Source: Methylohalomonas sp034521715 (lineage in GTDB: Bacteria; Pseudomonadota; Gammaproteobacteria; Methylohalomonadales; Methylohalomonadaceae). Taken from it: DNA of 64,000 bases. Location of the stretch: the NCBI GenBank assembly GCA_034521715.1, contig JAXHLY010000010.1, forward strand, positions 124,001 to 188,000, given 5' to 3'. A program made the position numbers and the translations under genes. The notes beneath the pieces were generated by a model that was given only the letters and a program-made list of their open reading frames with translations, was not told the DNA's origin and ran no database searches. This document shows positions 37,090 to 48,813 of this stretch, one piece after another (the stretch's first letter is position 1; each line of letters begins with the position of its first letter).

Positions 37090-38452
37090 ATGCACCAAAT
37101 GGAGGGGGTAACGGGGGGAGACCAGTACCGTGCACTAGGCTTGAGCACGGTAGCCTTTACGGTATGTTTCGCCGTTTGGACGATATTCTCCGTCATCGGC
37201 GTCCGGATCCAGCAGGATCTGGGACTCAGCGATACGCAGTTCGGTATCCTGGTTGCAACGCCGATATTGACCGGTTCAATAAGCCGGATCTTCCTCGGCA
37301 TATGGACCGAGCAGTTCGGCGGCAGGCTGGTATTCACATTGCAGATGCTGATTACCGCTGTTTGCACCTGGTTGCTGGCCAGCGTCACTACTTACGAGAT
37401 GTTCCTGGTGGCGGCCCTCGGTCTCGGTTTGGCAGGTGGCTCGTTCATCGTCGGCATCACCTACACCTCCCACTGGTTCGAAAAGGAACGCCAAGGCACT
37501 GCACTGGGCATATTCGGCGTTGGTAATGTCGGCGCGGCGGTGACCAATTTCGGTGCACCGTTTCTGGTAGTCGCATTCGGCTGGGAAGACACGGCCCGGG
37601 TATATGCTGTGGTACTGGCCGTGATGGCAGTCACATTCTTCCTCCTCAGCAAGGAAGATCCCATGACGATTGCCCGCCGGCGTGGGGAGCGGCAGTCGGC
37701 ATCGGTGATGATGCAGCTTGACCCGCTCAAATACCTGCAGGTCTGGCGCTTTGCTACCTATTACTTTTTCGTTTTCGGTGCTTTCGTAGCACTGGCCTCG
37801 TGGCTGCCAAAATACTATGTCGGCGCCTATGGGATGGATCTCAAGATGGCCGGCATGCTGGCTGCTGCCTATTCGCTGCCGGGTTCGGTCTTCCGGGCGC
37901 TTGGCGGGTGGATGTCGGACAAGTGGGGTGCGCGCTTCGTCATGTATCTGACTTTTATCGTCTCGCTGATATGCCTGTTTATCCTCAGTTATCCGGAAAC
38001 CCGGTATGTCGTCAGCGGCATTGACGGCCCCATAGAATTCTCGTTCGGTGTGAACGTTGCGCTGTTCGCCTTTCTCACGATTATACTGGGCTTTGTCATG
38101 TCGCTCGGCAAGGCTGCGGTCTATAAGCACATCCCGGTTTACTATCCGGAACACGTCGGCTCGGTCGGCGGCCTTGTCGGCATGATAGGCGGCCTCGGCG
38201 GTTTCTTTCTGCCCATTGCGTTCGGCGTGATGAGCGACCTGACCGGCGTCTGGACCAGTTGTTTCATGCTGCTGTTCGTGATCGTACTTGATCAGCACCA
38301 TCTGGATGCATGTGGCAATCCGGACGATGGAAAAACGCAAGTATCCTGCACTAGCCAAGGAACAGGAGCTCAGCGATCTGCCGGATCGGCCGTATGTTAT
38401 GCGGGATTCACCGAAAACCGGCATGCATAACCGCCGCCAGACCAGCACATAA
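37090..38452 (+). CDS. narK: Nitrate/nitrite transporter NarK1, late frameshift
   Basis: Major-facilitator transporter of the NarK/NNP family, 12 helices. The first nitrate-signature region is seen as ALGLGLAGGSFIVGI, followed by YTSHWFEKERQGTALGIFG. GGGAGAG precedes the ATG. The frame is intact until about 38289, where one missing base diverts it. The neighbouring frame continues with STIWMHVAIRTMEKRKYPAL and ends at 38452, 15 bp before narK2. The type is probably the NarK1 nitrate/proton symporter half of a pair. Which of the two is symporter and which antiporter is inference from gene order in other denitrifiers. Confidence 0.9.
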
Positions 38453-38467
38453 AAGGAAAACCTGCTT

Positions 38468-39863
38468 ATGCCCAATCTTAAAAAATTACTGACGCCCGAA
38501 GGCGCCGTGCTAACCGACTGGCGGCCTGATGATGAGCAGTTCTGGGAGCAGGAGGGATACCGTATTGCCAGGCGCAATCTCCGGATCTCGATACCGGCCT
38601 TGCTCCTGGCTTTTTCTGTCTGGCTGGTCTGGAGTGTCGTGGTCGCAAAACTCCCGGCCATCGGCTTTGGCTACAGCACCAATCAACTGTTCTGGCTGGC
38701 CGCATTGCCGGGATTGTCCGGCGCCACGCTGCGGATTTTCTACAGTTTCATGGTGCCCATCTTCGGCGGCCGCCGGTGGACGGCGCTTTCGACTGCCTCG
38801 TTGCTGATCCCGGCAATCGGCATCGGCTTTGCGGTACAGAATCCGGAGACAAGTTACGTCACATTTCTGGTTCTGGCGCTGTTGTGTGGGCTGGGCGGCG
38901 GTAACTTTGCCTCGTCAATGGCCAATATCTCGTTCTTCTTTCCGAAAAAGGCCAAGGGCAACGCCCTGGCCCTGAATGCTGGCCTGGGCAATGCCGGCGT
39001 CAGCGTCATGCAGTTCGTGGTACCGCTGGTCATTACCGCAGGCGTGTTCGGGGCCATCGGGGGAGAACCGCAAATCCTGAGTGATGGCGAAAAGATCTGG
39101 CTGCAGAATGCCGGCTTTATCTGGGTGCCTTTCCTTGTTGTTGCCAGCATCGCGGCATGGTACGGCATGAATGATATTGCCTCCGCACGGGCCTCCTTCA
39201 GCGATCAGGCGATAATCTTCAAGCGCCGGCACAACTGGATTATGTGTGTGCTCTATACCGGCACCTTCGGTTCGTTCATCGGTTACTCGGCCGGTTTCCC
39301 GCTGCTGGCAACCAATCAGTTCCCTGATGCCGGCGCATTACGATTTGTGTTTCTTGGTCCGCTGGTCGGCGCTCTGTCGCGAGCGGCTACCGGATGGATC
39401 TCCGGATCGGCTCGGCGGCGGGCGGGTCACATTATGGGTTTTCGTGGTCATGATCGCAGCCGTCCTGGGTATTTTGTTTTTCCTGAATATCAAGGATCAG
39501 CCCGGTTCTTTCTGGGGCTTCTTCGCCATGTTCATGATCCTGTTTTTTGCAACAGGCGTGGGCAATGCCTCAACTTTCCAGATGATACCCATCATATTCC
39601 GCAAGGAAGTCGCACGCCTGATGCCGGAACTCGACGAACAGCAACAGGTTCGCCAGGGAGACAAGGAATCGGCCGCGACCATAGGTTTCACCTCGGCGAT
39701 TGCCGCTTACGGCGCCTTTTTTATCCCCAAGGCCTATGGCACATCCATCGATCTGACCGGCGGCGCCGAATACGCGCTCTATGGCTTTATCGGCTTCTAC
39801 TGCATCTGCGTATTCCTGACCTGGTGGTATTACACGCGCCGCAATGCCGAGATCCGATGCTGA
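38468..39863 (+). CDS. narK: Nitrate/nitrite transporter NarK2, one frameshift
   Basis: Second NarK-family transporter. It differs from the first by an N-terminal extension of about 35 residues (LTPEGAVLTDWRPDDEQFW). Signatures include GLGGGNFASSMANISFFFP followed by KKAKGNALALNAGLGNAG, and the second repeat motif GVGNASTFQMIPIIF. The frame breaks at about 39404: GWIS should continue DRLGGGRVTLWVFV in the frame that stops at 39863. The narG start follows after 52 bp. Tandem narK1-narK2 before narGHJI is known in pseudomonads and other denitrifiers. Confidence 0.9.
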
Positions 39864-39915
39864 TAGCTGTTGTACCTTTTATAAATTACCGAGTACGGGT
39901 TAACGGAGTTCAATC

Positions 39916-42900
39916 ATGAGTCATTTTCTCGACCGACTGATGTTTTTCAGGCATAACCGCGGCGAGTTTTCCGACGGACATGGCCGCACGACCCAGGAGG
40001 ATCGCGCCTGGGAAAAGGCGTACCGCCAGCGCTGGCAACATGACAAGATCGTGCGGTCGACTCACGGTGTGAACTGTACCGGTGCCTGTTCCTGGAAGAT
40101 CTACGTCAAGGACGGGCTTGTAACCTGGGAAACGCAGCAGACCGACTATCCGCGCACACGTCCCGACCTGCCCAATCACGAACCCCGCGGCTGCGCGCGC
40201 GGCGCCAGTTATTCCTGGTATATCTACAGCGCCGCCAGACTGAAATACCCGATGGCACGCGGTGTACTGCTCAAGCTCTGGCGCGAGGCACGCCGGCAGT
40301 ATGAGGATCCGGTCGCGGCCTGGGCCTCCATAGTCGAGGATGAGGAGAAACGCCGCAGCTATCAGAAACGCCGCGGACTGGGTGGTCTGGTCCGCTCGAC
40401 CTGGGAAGAGGTCAACGAACTCGTTGCCGCTGCCAATGTGTATACGGCCAAGACCTGGGGGCCCGATCGTGTCATCGGCTTTTCACCCATACCGGCCATG
40501 TCGATGGTGTCGTATGCGGCCGGCAGCCGTTATCTGTCACTGATCGGCGGTGTCTGCCTGTCATTTTACGACTGGTACTGCGACCTGCCGCCCAGTTCGC
40601 CGATGACCTGGGGCGAACAGACCGATGTACCCGAGTCGGCCGACTGGTACAACTCGAAGTTCATCATGATGTGGGGATCCAACGTGCCGCAGACGCGCAC
40701 GCCCGATGCCCACTTCATGACCGAAGCACGGTACAACGGCACGAAAATCGTGACGGTATCGCCCGACTATGCCGAAAACACCAAATTCGCGGACCTGTGG
40801 TTATCGCCGAAGCAGGGTACCGATGCGGCGCTGGCCATGGCACTGGGCCATGTCATTCTCAAGGAATTCCATATCGATGATCCGCAGCCCTATTTCCAGG
40901 ATTACTGCCGCCGCTACACGGACATGCCGATGCTGGTCGAGCTCGAGGACAGCGACAAGGGACTGACGCCGGGGCGTTTTCTGCGCGCCAGTGATCTCAA
41001 TGACACTCTCAGGGAACAGAAACACGCCGAATGGAAGACGCTCGCCGTTGACGAGAAGTCCGGCAATCTTGTTTGCCCGCAGGGCACCATCGGTTTCCGC
41101 TGGGACGAGAGCGGCCGCTGGAACCTGGAGGAAAAGGAAGGCAGCAGCGGCGCCGATACACAGCTGCAATTGTCACTGATCGACAGCCGTGACGAGGTGA
41201 CGAATGTTGCATTCCCGTACTTCGGCGGCGTCGAGCACGAATTCTTTACCCATAATGAACAGGGTGATGTCCTGCAACGCCGGGTACCGGTGAAGCAGAT
41301 CAAAACCGCCGACGGGCGTGATGTCAAAGTGGCCACCGTGTTCGATCTGATGGTGGCCCATTACGGCGTTGACCGGGGTCTGGATGATTCGGCCGTGGCC
41401 ACTTCCTATGAAGATGACGTGCCCTATACACCGGCATGGCAGGAGTCGATCACCAGCGTTCCCGCTGAACATGTCATCCGCGTCGCACGCGAATTCGCCG
41501 ATAACGCCGCCAAGACGAAAGGCAAATCCATGGTCATTGTCGGCGCCGGTCTGAATCACTGGTACCACATGGACATGAATTACCGCGGCATCATCAATAT
41601 GCTGGTGATGTGCGGCTGTGTCGGTCACAGCGGTGGTGGCTGGGCCCATTATGTCGGCCAGGAAAAACTGCGCCCGCAAAGCGGCTGGATTCCGCTGGCC
41701 TTCGCCCTGGACTGGACGCGTCCGCCGCGGCAGATGAACGGGACTTCATTCTGGTATGCGCATACGGATCAGTGGCGTTATGAAAAACTCGAGGTCTCGG
41801 AGATCCTGTCACCCCTCGCGGATAAGAACGACTGGGGCGGTAGTCTGATCGACTATAATGTGCGTGCCGAGCGCATGGGCTGGCTGCCGTCGGCGCCGCA
41901 GCTGAACCGTAATCCGCTGGTCATTGCCCGCGAAGCCGCGGAAGCCGGCATGGATCCGAAGGACTATGTCGTCGATCAGCTCAAGAACGGCAAGCTGCGT
42001 ATGGCCTGCGAGGATCCGGATGCACCGGAAAATTTCCCACGCAATCTGTTCATCTGGCGTTCCAACCTGCTGGGCTCGAGCGGCAAGGGCCACGAGTATT
42101 TTCTCAAGCACCTGCTGGGCACTAACGACGGCGTCCAGGGCAAGGATCTGGGTGAAGAGGGTACGCAACGCGCCGAGGAACTGGTCTGGCACGAGCAGGC
42201 CCCGCAGGGCAAACTCGACTTGCTGGTAACCCTGGATTTCCGCATGTCGACGTCATGCCTGTACTCCGACATCGTCCTGCCTACCGCGACATGGTATGAA
42301 AAGGATGATCTCAACACCTCGGACATGCACCCGTTTATCCATCCACTGTCCGAAGCAGTGAATCCAGCCTGGGAATCGCGTTCCGACTGGGAGATCTTCA
42401 AGGGCATTGCAGAAAAATTCTCAGAACTGACGGAAGGGCATCTGGGCATCGAGAAAGATGTGGTGACTTTGCCTCTGTTACATGACACACCGGCCGAACT
42501 GGGCCAGCCGGTCAGTGTCGCTGAATGGAACAAGGGCGAGTGCGAACCCGTGCCCGGCAAGACCATGCCCAACCTCATAATGGTCGAACGCGACTACCCG
42601 AACACCTATGCGCGCTTCACCTCGATCGGCCCATTGCTCAACAAGCTGGGCAACGGCGGCAAAGGAATTACCTGGAACACCGAGCACGAGGTTGAATATC
42701 TCGGGCGACCTGAACGGCAAGCATTACCTTGATGACGCCAACAGGGGGCGGCCCAAATGGAGACCGCCATCGATGCCGCAGAGGCAATCATGTCGCTGGC
42801 GCCGGAAACTAATGGCGAAGTGGCCGTCAAGGCCTGGGAGGCATTGTCAAAATTCACCGGCCGCGAACATGCCCATCTTGCCAGGAACAAAGAAGATGAA

Positions 42901-43668
42901 AAGATCCGCTTCCGCGACATCCAGGCCCAGCCGCGCAAGATTATCAGTTCACCGACCTGGTCGGGTATCGAGTCCGAACATGTCTGTTACAACGCTGGCT
43001 GGACCAATGTCCACGAACTGATTCCCTGGCGTACGCTGACAGGACGCCAACAGTTTTACCAGGATCATTCCTGGATGCGGGCCTTCGGTGAAGGCTTCGT
43101 ACTCTACAGGCCACCGGTGAATACTAAAACCTGGAATTCTATTTACAACAAGCACCCGAACGGCAATCCCGAAATCGTGCTGAACTGGATCACGCCGCAC
43201 CAGAAGTGGGGCATTCACAGCACCTACAGTGACAACCTGTTGATGCTGACCCTGTCGCGCGGCGGGCCCATTGTCTGGATCTCGGAGACCGACGCGAAAA
43301 AAGCCGACATCGAGGATAACGACTGGATCGAGGTCTTTAATGTCAATGGCGCGGTAGTCGCCAGGGCAGTGGTATCACAGCGGGTACGCGAGGGCATGGC
43401 CATGATGTATCACGCCCAGGAACGCATCGTGAATACACCCGGATCCGAGATCACCGGTGCCCGTGGCGGCATTCATAACTCCGTGACCCGGGCGGTGGTC
43501 AAGCCGACCCGTATGATCGGCGGCTATGCCCAGCAGAGTTATGGTTTCAATTACTACGGCACCGTCGGTTCCAACCGCGATGAATTCGTCATTCTCCGCA
43601 AGATGAAAGATGTCGACTGGCTGGAAGGCGATGATGAAAGCATCCTGCAGCAGGAGTACGTGCGATGA
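39916..43668 (+). CDS. narG: Respiratory nitrate reductase alpha subunit, two late frameshifts
   Basis: Catalytic Mo-bisMGD subunit, cytoplasmic face of the inner membrane, that reduces nitrate to nitrite. The N-terminal FS0 cluster ligands are in HGVNCTGACSWK and EPRGCARGAS. The Mo-ligand Asp is in CLSFYDWYCDLP. The full length is about 1250 residues. Frames break at about 42705 (GGG run) and 42757 (A-run). Between them YLGDLNGKHYLDDANRGRPK is readable, followed by METAIDAAEAIMSLAPETNG to the end. Both are single-base and in homopolymers. No twin-arginine signal is present, consistent with a cytoplasmic Nar. The stop overlaps the narH start by four bases. Confidence 0.96.
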
Positions 43669-45230
43669 AAATCAGGGCGCAAATCGGCAAGGTACTCAAT
43701 CTTGACAAGTGCATCGGCTGTCATACCTGCTCGGTGACCTGTAAAAACGTCTGGACCTCACGCGAGGGTATGGAATATGCGTGGTTCAATAATGTCGAGA
43801 CCAAGCCCGGCATCGGCTATCCCAAGGACTGGGAAAACCAGGATCGCTGGCAGGGCGGCTGGGTCGATAAAAATGATGAGCTGATACCGCGTCAGGGTGG
43901 CAAGTGGCGTTTGCTGGCCAAGGTATTTGCCAACCCGCACCTGCCCGAGATTGACGATTACTACGAACCGTTCAATTTCGACTATCAGCGGCTGCACAAC
44001 GCCCCCGATTCAAAGGCGCAGCCGACGGCGAAACCCTATTCGGCCATCACCGGCAAACGCATGGACAAGATCGAGTGGGGACCGAACTGGGAGGAAATCC
44101 TCGGCACGGAGTTCGCCAAGCGCTCCAAGGATTATAACTTCGAGGGCATACAGAAGGAAATGTACGGCCAGTTCGAAAACACTTTCATGATGTATCTGCC
44201 TCGCCTTTGTGAACACTGCCTGAATCCGAGCTGCGTGGCGAGCTGTCCCAGTGGCGCGATATACAAGCGCGAGGAAGACGGTATTGTGCTCATCGATCAG
44301 GACCGCTGCCGTGGCTGGCGCATGTGTATCTCCGGCTGTCCCTACAAGAAGATCTATTACAACTGGCAGTCGGGCAAGTCGGAAAAATGTACCTTCTGCT
44401 ATCCACGTATTGAGGCCGGTCAGCCGACTGTCTGTTCGGAAACCTGTGTCGGCCGCATCCGCTATCTCGGCGTTGTATTGTATGATGCCGACAGGATCAA
44501 GGAAGCCGCTTCTGTGGCCAATGAGAAGGATCTCTACCAGTCGCAACTTGACATATTTCTGGATCCGAATGACCCGGAAGTGCAGAAACAGGCCCGTGCC
44601 GAAGGTGTGCCGGATTCCTGGCTCGAGGCGGCGAAACGCTCACCGGTTTACAAGATGGCCATCGACTGGAAGGTTGCCTTCCCGCTGCATCCGGAGTACC
44701 GCACGTTGCCGATGGTCTGGTACGTACCGCCATTGTCACCCATCCAGTCAGCTGCCGATAGCGGCATGATGGGACTCGACGGTCTGATTCCGGATGTCGA
44801 ATCACTACGCATCCCCGTGCGTTATCTCTCCAACATGCTGACCGCCGGCAATGACAAGCCGGTCGTCGACGCCCTGAAACGTTTGCTCGCCATGCGCCAT
44901 TACAAGCGTTCGCAGACGGTGGACGGTGTTCAGAATACGGCTGTGCTCGAACAGGTCGGTCTTGACGAACACCTCGTTGAAGACATGTACAAATACATGG
45001 CGATTGCCAATTACGAGGATCGCTTTGTCATCCCGACCAATCATAAGGAACTCAGTACCGAGGATGCCTATGGCGAGCGTAGCGGTTGCGGCTTCAGCTT
45101 TGGTGATGGCTGCCATACCCACGGTGTCAGCCGCCCCAATCTTTTTGGCAGCAAGAGCCCGCGCCAGCGCGAGCACAGTACTGTCACTGTCTGGTCACCG
45201 CGTTCCCGCTCAACGGAGAAGGAACAATGA
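43665..45230 (+). CDS. narH: Respiratory nitrate reductase beta subunit
   Basis: Electron-transfer subunit of 521 residues with four iron-sulfur clusters. Cys motifs are CIGCHTCSVTCKNVW, CEHCLNPSCVASCP, CRGWRMCISGCPYKK and CTFCYPRIEAGQPTVCSETC. The Trp in CRGWRMC is the family mark of the 3Fe-4S cluster. The ATG overlaps the narG stop and the stop overlaps the narJ start, so the subunits are translationally coupled. The frame is intact. Confidence 0.98.
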   Translation: MKIRAQIGKVLNLDKCIGCHTCSVTCKNVWTSREGMEYAWFNNVETKPGIGYPKDWENQDRWQGGWVDKNDELIPRQGGKWRLLAKVFANPHLPEIDDYYEPFNFDYQRLHNAPDSKAQPTAKPYSAITGKRMDKIEWGPNWEEILGTEFAKRSKDYNFEGIQKEMYGQFENTFMMYLPRLCEHCLNPSCVASCPSGAIYKREEDGIVLIDQDRCRGWRMCISGCPYKKIYYNWQSGKSEKCTFCYPRIEAGQPTVCSETCVGRIRYLGVVLYDADRIKEAASVANEKDLYQSQLDIFLDPNDPEVQKQARAEGVPDSWLEAAKRSPVYKMAIDWKVAFPLHPEYRTLPMVWYVPPLSPIQSAADSGMMGLDGLIPDVESLRIPVRYLSNMLTAGNDKPVVDALKRLLAMRHYKRSQTVDGVQNTAVLEQVGLDEHLVEDMYKYMAIANYEDRFVIPTNHKELSTEDAYGERSGCGFSFGDGCHTHGVSRPNLFGSKSPRQREHSTVTVWSPRSRSTEKEQ

Positions 45231-45964
45231 ATACGCCTGAATCTAACAATCTCAAATGGCCGCTCAAGGCAGTAGCGATGCTGTTGCATTATCCGGATGC
45301 GGACCTGCAGACACATATAGACCAGGTTGCGGAAGTACTGCTGGTACGTCCGGAATTATCAACTGAGGAACGTGCTTCCCTGGAACAATTTTCTGATTCC
45401 CTGCGACACAGGGATTTGTACGATCTGGAGGCCGACTATGTCGAGACCTTTGATCGCAGCAAAAAGGTTTCACTGTATCTGTTCGAACATGTCCATGGCG
45501 AGTCACGGGACCGCGGCCCTGCCATGGTAGAACTCTCCAATGCCTACAAGGAGAAAGGCTTCATTATTGATTGCCGTGAGCTGCCGGATTATTTGCCCAT
45601 GTTTCTGGAATTCTGTGCCAGCCTGCCCGAAGCGGAAGCCCGTACCTGGCTCGAGGATACCGGTCATATCCTGCAACGCATCCATGTCAGGCTTGAGGAC
45701 AGGGAAAACGCTTATGCACTGCCTTTCCGGGTACTGTTGCGTTTGCTCGATCTGGACCCGAGGCCGGCTGAACTCGTTCAGGAGGCATCCGAAGAGGAAC
45801 GGGATGATACCCCGGCGGCGCTGGACCGTGTCTGGATGGAAGCACCAGTGACATTCGGGCCGGACCAGCCGATGACGTCATGCGGTGCGAGCAAGCAATG
45901 GGTTGAAAAACCCGTCAAGTGGAAATCTTTGCAGCCGGCAGGTGGACAGCAACGGCATCAGTAA
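45227..45964 (+). CDS. narJ: Nitrate reductase molybdenum cofactor assembly chaperone
   Basis: Cytoplasmic chaperone that binds apo-NarGH and permits Mo cofactor insertion and membrane attachment. The 245-residue all-helical protein has the TorD/NarJ marks LEADYVETFDRSKKVSLYLF and HGESRDRGPAMVELSNAYKE. The ATG overlaps the narH stop. The C-terminal about 45 residues are variable, as in other NarJ. narI follows in 17 bp. Confidence 0.96.
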   Translation: MNTPESNNLKWPLKAVAMLLHYPDADLQTHIDQVAEVLLVRPELSTEERASLEQFSDSLRHRDLYDLEADYVETFDRSKKVSLYLFEHVHGESRDRGPAMVELSNAYKEKGFIIDCRELPDYLPMFLEFCASLPEAEARTWLEDTGHILQRIHVRLEDRENAYALPFRVLLRLLDLDPRPAELVQEASEEERDDTPAALDRVWMEAPVTFGPDQPMTSCGASKQWVEKPVKWKSLQPAGGQQRHQ

Positions 45965-45981
45965 TACTGAGGATCAAGACG

Positions 45982-46668
45982 ATGGATTATTTAAACAACC
46001 TGCTTTTTGGCTATTTTCCCTATATTGCCGGTACGGTCTTCCTGGTAGGCAGCCTGGTGCGCTTCGATATGAGTCAGTACACCTGGAAAACCAACTCCAG
46101 TCAGCTGCTCGATAATTCGGCTGCTTTTCAGATTTCCAATAACCTATTTCATATCGGCATGATTTTCCTGTTTTTCGGCCATTTCTTTGGCCTGCTCATG
46201 CCCCATTCATGGTATCCATACCTGGGACTGACTGCGGGCAGCAAGCAAATCCTGGCCATTGTCTCGGGAGGACTGTTCGGTCTGCTTGCACTGGTCGGTG
46301 GAAGTTATCTCCTCTACCGTCGGCTCATGCATCCGAGGGTGCGCGCCCATTCGACACGTATGGATACGTTTATTCTGGCGCTGCTGTACGTACAGCTCCT
46401 GATCGGCCTGCTTACGATCGGGGTATCGAAGGATCATCTGGATGGGTCGGTCATGATCCAGCTTTCCAACTGGGCTCAGGCGATCGTTACTTTCAGTCCG
46501 GGGGCGGTCCAGTATGTAGCAGATGTGCATGGCATATATAAGCTACACCTGTTCCTCGGCCTGGTCGTGTTTTTCATTTTTCCCTTTACCCGCCTGGTCC
46601 ATATCTGGAGCGCACCGGTAGCCTATATCACGCGCCAGTATCAAATTGTGCGTCAGCGTCAGATCTGA
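45982..46668 (+). CDS. narI: Respiratory nitrate reductase gamma subunit (cytochrome b)
   Basis: Membrane anchor with two haems b that oxidises quinol and passes electrons to NarH. From the ATG at 45982 (GAGG nine bases upstream) it is 228 residues with five helices. Axial haem His candidates are in SNNLFHIGMIFLFFGHFFG and LHLFLGLVVFFIFPFTRLVH. The frame runs further upstream inside narJ, but that extension is not NarI-like. Its stop overlaps the PPIase start (TGATG). Confidence 0.97.
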   Translation: MDYLNNLLFGYFPYIAGTVFLVGSLVRFDMSQYTWKTNSSQLLDNSAAFQISNNLFHIGMIFLFFGHFFGLLMPHSWYPYLGLTAGSKQILAIVSGGLFGLLALVGGSYLLYRRLMHPRVRAHSTRMDTFILALLYVQLLIGLLTIGVSKDHLDGSVMIQLSNWAQAIVTFSPGAVQYVADVHGIYKLHLFLGLVVFFIFPFTRLVHIWSAPVAYITRQYQIVRQRQI

Positions 46669-47441
46669 TGAGGATGGCAAGCATGCCTGTGGTCGTTAAT
46701 CGCACATTGATTACCGATGCCGAGATCAACGAGGAATCCGCACGCGTGGATGTAGACGGTATCAGCGCACGTAATGAGGAAGCGGCGCGCAGGCTGATCG
46801 TACGTGAACTTTTAACTCTGCGTGCCAGGGAGCACGGACTCGATATTAAAACTGATCTAGACGCCGCAATTGAAGAACTCCTGAACCGTGAAGTCACTAT
46901 CCCGGAGGTTGATGATACAGCCTGCCGCCGCTATTTCGAATCCAATCCCGAACGTTTCCAGACATCAGTCACAGCAGAACTGCGGCACATTTTGATCAAG
47001 GCGGCACCCGATGATCCTGAGGAGCGGGCACAAGCGGAAGAACGTGCCAGCAGTCTGATAGAGCAGCTTGTAGCCGATCGCTCACGCTTTGCAGAACTCG
47101 CCGCACAGTGGTCGGTTTGCCCGTCAGCAGGCGAAGGTGGTTATCTTGGGTTTATCAGCCGCGGCCAGACTGTGCCGGAGTTTGAAGCGGTAGTCCTGCG
47201 TCTGGAACCGGGGCTGGCGGTTCGATCAGTAGAGACACGTTATGGCTTTCATGTTGTTGAGGTCCTGGCACGTGAAGGGGGCGAGGCGCTGCCTTATGAA
47301 TCTGTACGTGAGCTGATAGCTGATTACCTTCGCGAGCGTTCCTGGCGCCGTGCCGTTCATCAATATATACAGATACTGATCGATGAGGCTGATATCCGGG
47401 GTGTTGAGTTTCCACAGAGCGACTCGCCACTGATCCAGTAA
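46668..47441 (+). CDS. PpiC-type (parvulin) peptidyl-prolyl isomerase, nar-linked
   Basis: Parvulin-like cis-trans isomerase of 257 residues. The PPIase domain spans about 103-205, with AELRHILIKAAPDDPEERA, FAELAAQWSVCPSAGEGG, and YLGFISRGQTVPEFEAVV then TRYGFHVVEVL. The N-terminal part is helical like NifM/PpiC. No signal peptide is seen, so it acts in the cytoplasm. A similar gene follows narI in pseudomonads, and a role in maturing NarI or the complex is inferred from position only. The ATG at 46668 overlaps the narI stop; ATGs at 46674 and 46683 are alternatives. Confidence 0.88.
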   Translation: MRMASMPVVVNRTLITDAEINEESARVDVDGISARNEEAARRLIVRELLTLRAREHGLDIKTDLDAAIEELLNREVTIPEVDDTACRRYFESNPERFQTSVTAELRHILIKAAPDDPEERAQAEERASSLIEQLVADRSRFAELAAQWSVCPSAGEGGYLGFISRGQTVPEFEAVVLRLEPGLAVRSVETRYGFHVVEVLAREGGEALPYESVRELIADYLRERSWRRAVHQYIQILIDEADIRGVEFPQSDSPLIQ

Positions 47442-47496
47442 TAGCCAGCTGTTGTCGGCAATAACTTGAAATTCACCTGTAATCAAAGAAGGCTTC

Positions 47497-48797
47497 ATGC
47501 AAATAGAAAAAATTCGGTCAGGGATTTACACGGGGCTTTTCAGCGGCTGTTTGCTGCTGGCATCGGTCGCCATCCATCCAGTAACGGCCGCGGCCACACT
47601 CAAGGACGCCGTAATTACCGAGGCCGATGTCTACGCCAATTTCCGTTACCGCTTCGAGCATGTCGATGATGACCTGGCGCCAAAAGACGCCAATGCCAGC
47701 ACCTTGCGCAGCGTCTTCGGCTATCAGTCCGGCCGGCTGCACGGTTTCTCGACACTGCTGGAGGCCGAGCTGGTCAACCGCCTCGGCGGTAATTACCGCG
47801 AGTATCCGGGCCAGCCCGGCAGTACGCGGGCCGTGGTCGCCGACCCCGACAGCACCGAACTCAATCAGGGCTACCTGCAGTACGACGCCGCCGGCCACAG
47901 CCGTCTCCGCGCCGGCCGCCAGGCCATCACTTATCGCGGCGCGCCGTTTCACCGCTTCATCGGCACTATCCTCTGGCGCCAGAACTGGCAGACCTTCGAT
48001 GCCGTCAGTCTCGAGAATCAGGCCCTGGCAGATACGACACTGAGCTATGCCTGGATCTGGAACGTCAATCGCATCTTCGGGGACAAGTCGCCGTCACCAC
48101 TGAACGACTTCGACAGTGACAGTCATCTGCTCAATCTTCAGTATGATCGGTTCAGTTTTGCCAATCTGGAGACCTACGCCTACCTGCTGGACTTTGACAA
48201 TGCCCCGGCGGCCTCGAGTGCGACGGTTGGCCTGCGGGTGCATGGCGCCGTGCCGCTGGCGGCGATGGCCGTCACACCGATCTATGCGCTGGAGTATGCC
48301 CACCAGGCCGACCATGGCGACAACCCGGGTGACTATGACGTCAGCTATCAGCTCATCGAGGGCGGCTTCAACTACAGCCACACGCTATTCTCGACAGCCT
48401 GATGATGAAAGCGAGCTATGAGCGCCTCAGTGGCACCGGCACCTTCGCCTTCCAGACCCCGCTCGGCACCAACCATGCCTTCCAGGGCACCGCCGACCGG
48501 TTCCTGACCACGCCCCGCGACGGCATCCGTGACCTCTACGGCAGCGCCGTGGCGACGGCCTGGGGTTTCAAGCTCGTGGCTGCCTACCATGTGCTGGAAT
48601 CGGATAAATTCGATTATCGTTACGGCGAGGAATTCGACATCGAACTCAGCCGCAAGCTGGGCCAGCGTTACACCCTCGGCCTCAAGTACGCCGATTACGA
48701 TGCCGACGCCAATGCCACCAACCTGCTGCGCAACGGCTCTTCCACCGTCACCGCTGACGCACAGAAATTCTGGTTCTATGCCGTGGCCCGATTCTGA
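47497..48797 (+). CDS. Alginate-export-family outer-membrane porin, one frameshift
   Basis: A beta-barrel porin of about 433 residues with a signal peptide (LLLASVAIHPVTAAA). It resembles the alginate_exp (PF13372) family, with DVYANFRYRFEHVDDD, RLRAGRQAITYRGAPFHRF and WRQNWQTFDAVSL. The last strand ends AQKFWFYAVARF, with the terminal Phe of outer-membrane proteins. The frame breaks at about 48392: HTLF continues as DSLMMKASYERLSGTG in the next frame. Given its place right after the nar genes, it may admit nitrate or release nitrite. This is inference. Confidence 0.82.
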
Positions 48798-48813
48798 TTA
48801 TTTTTCCTTAGTT

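Noticed and set aside
37276..38661. Long open frame on the minus strand opposite narK1 and narK2
   Set aside because: Antisense of two transporter genes, low-complexity His/Gln/Glu-rich translation, no domain.
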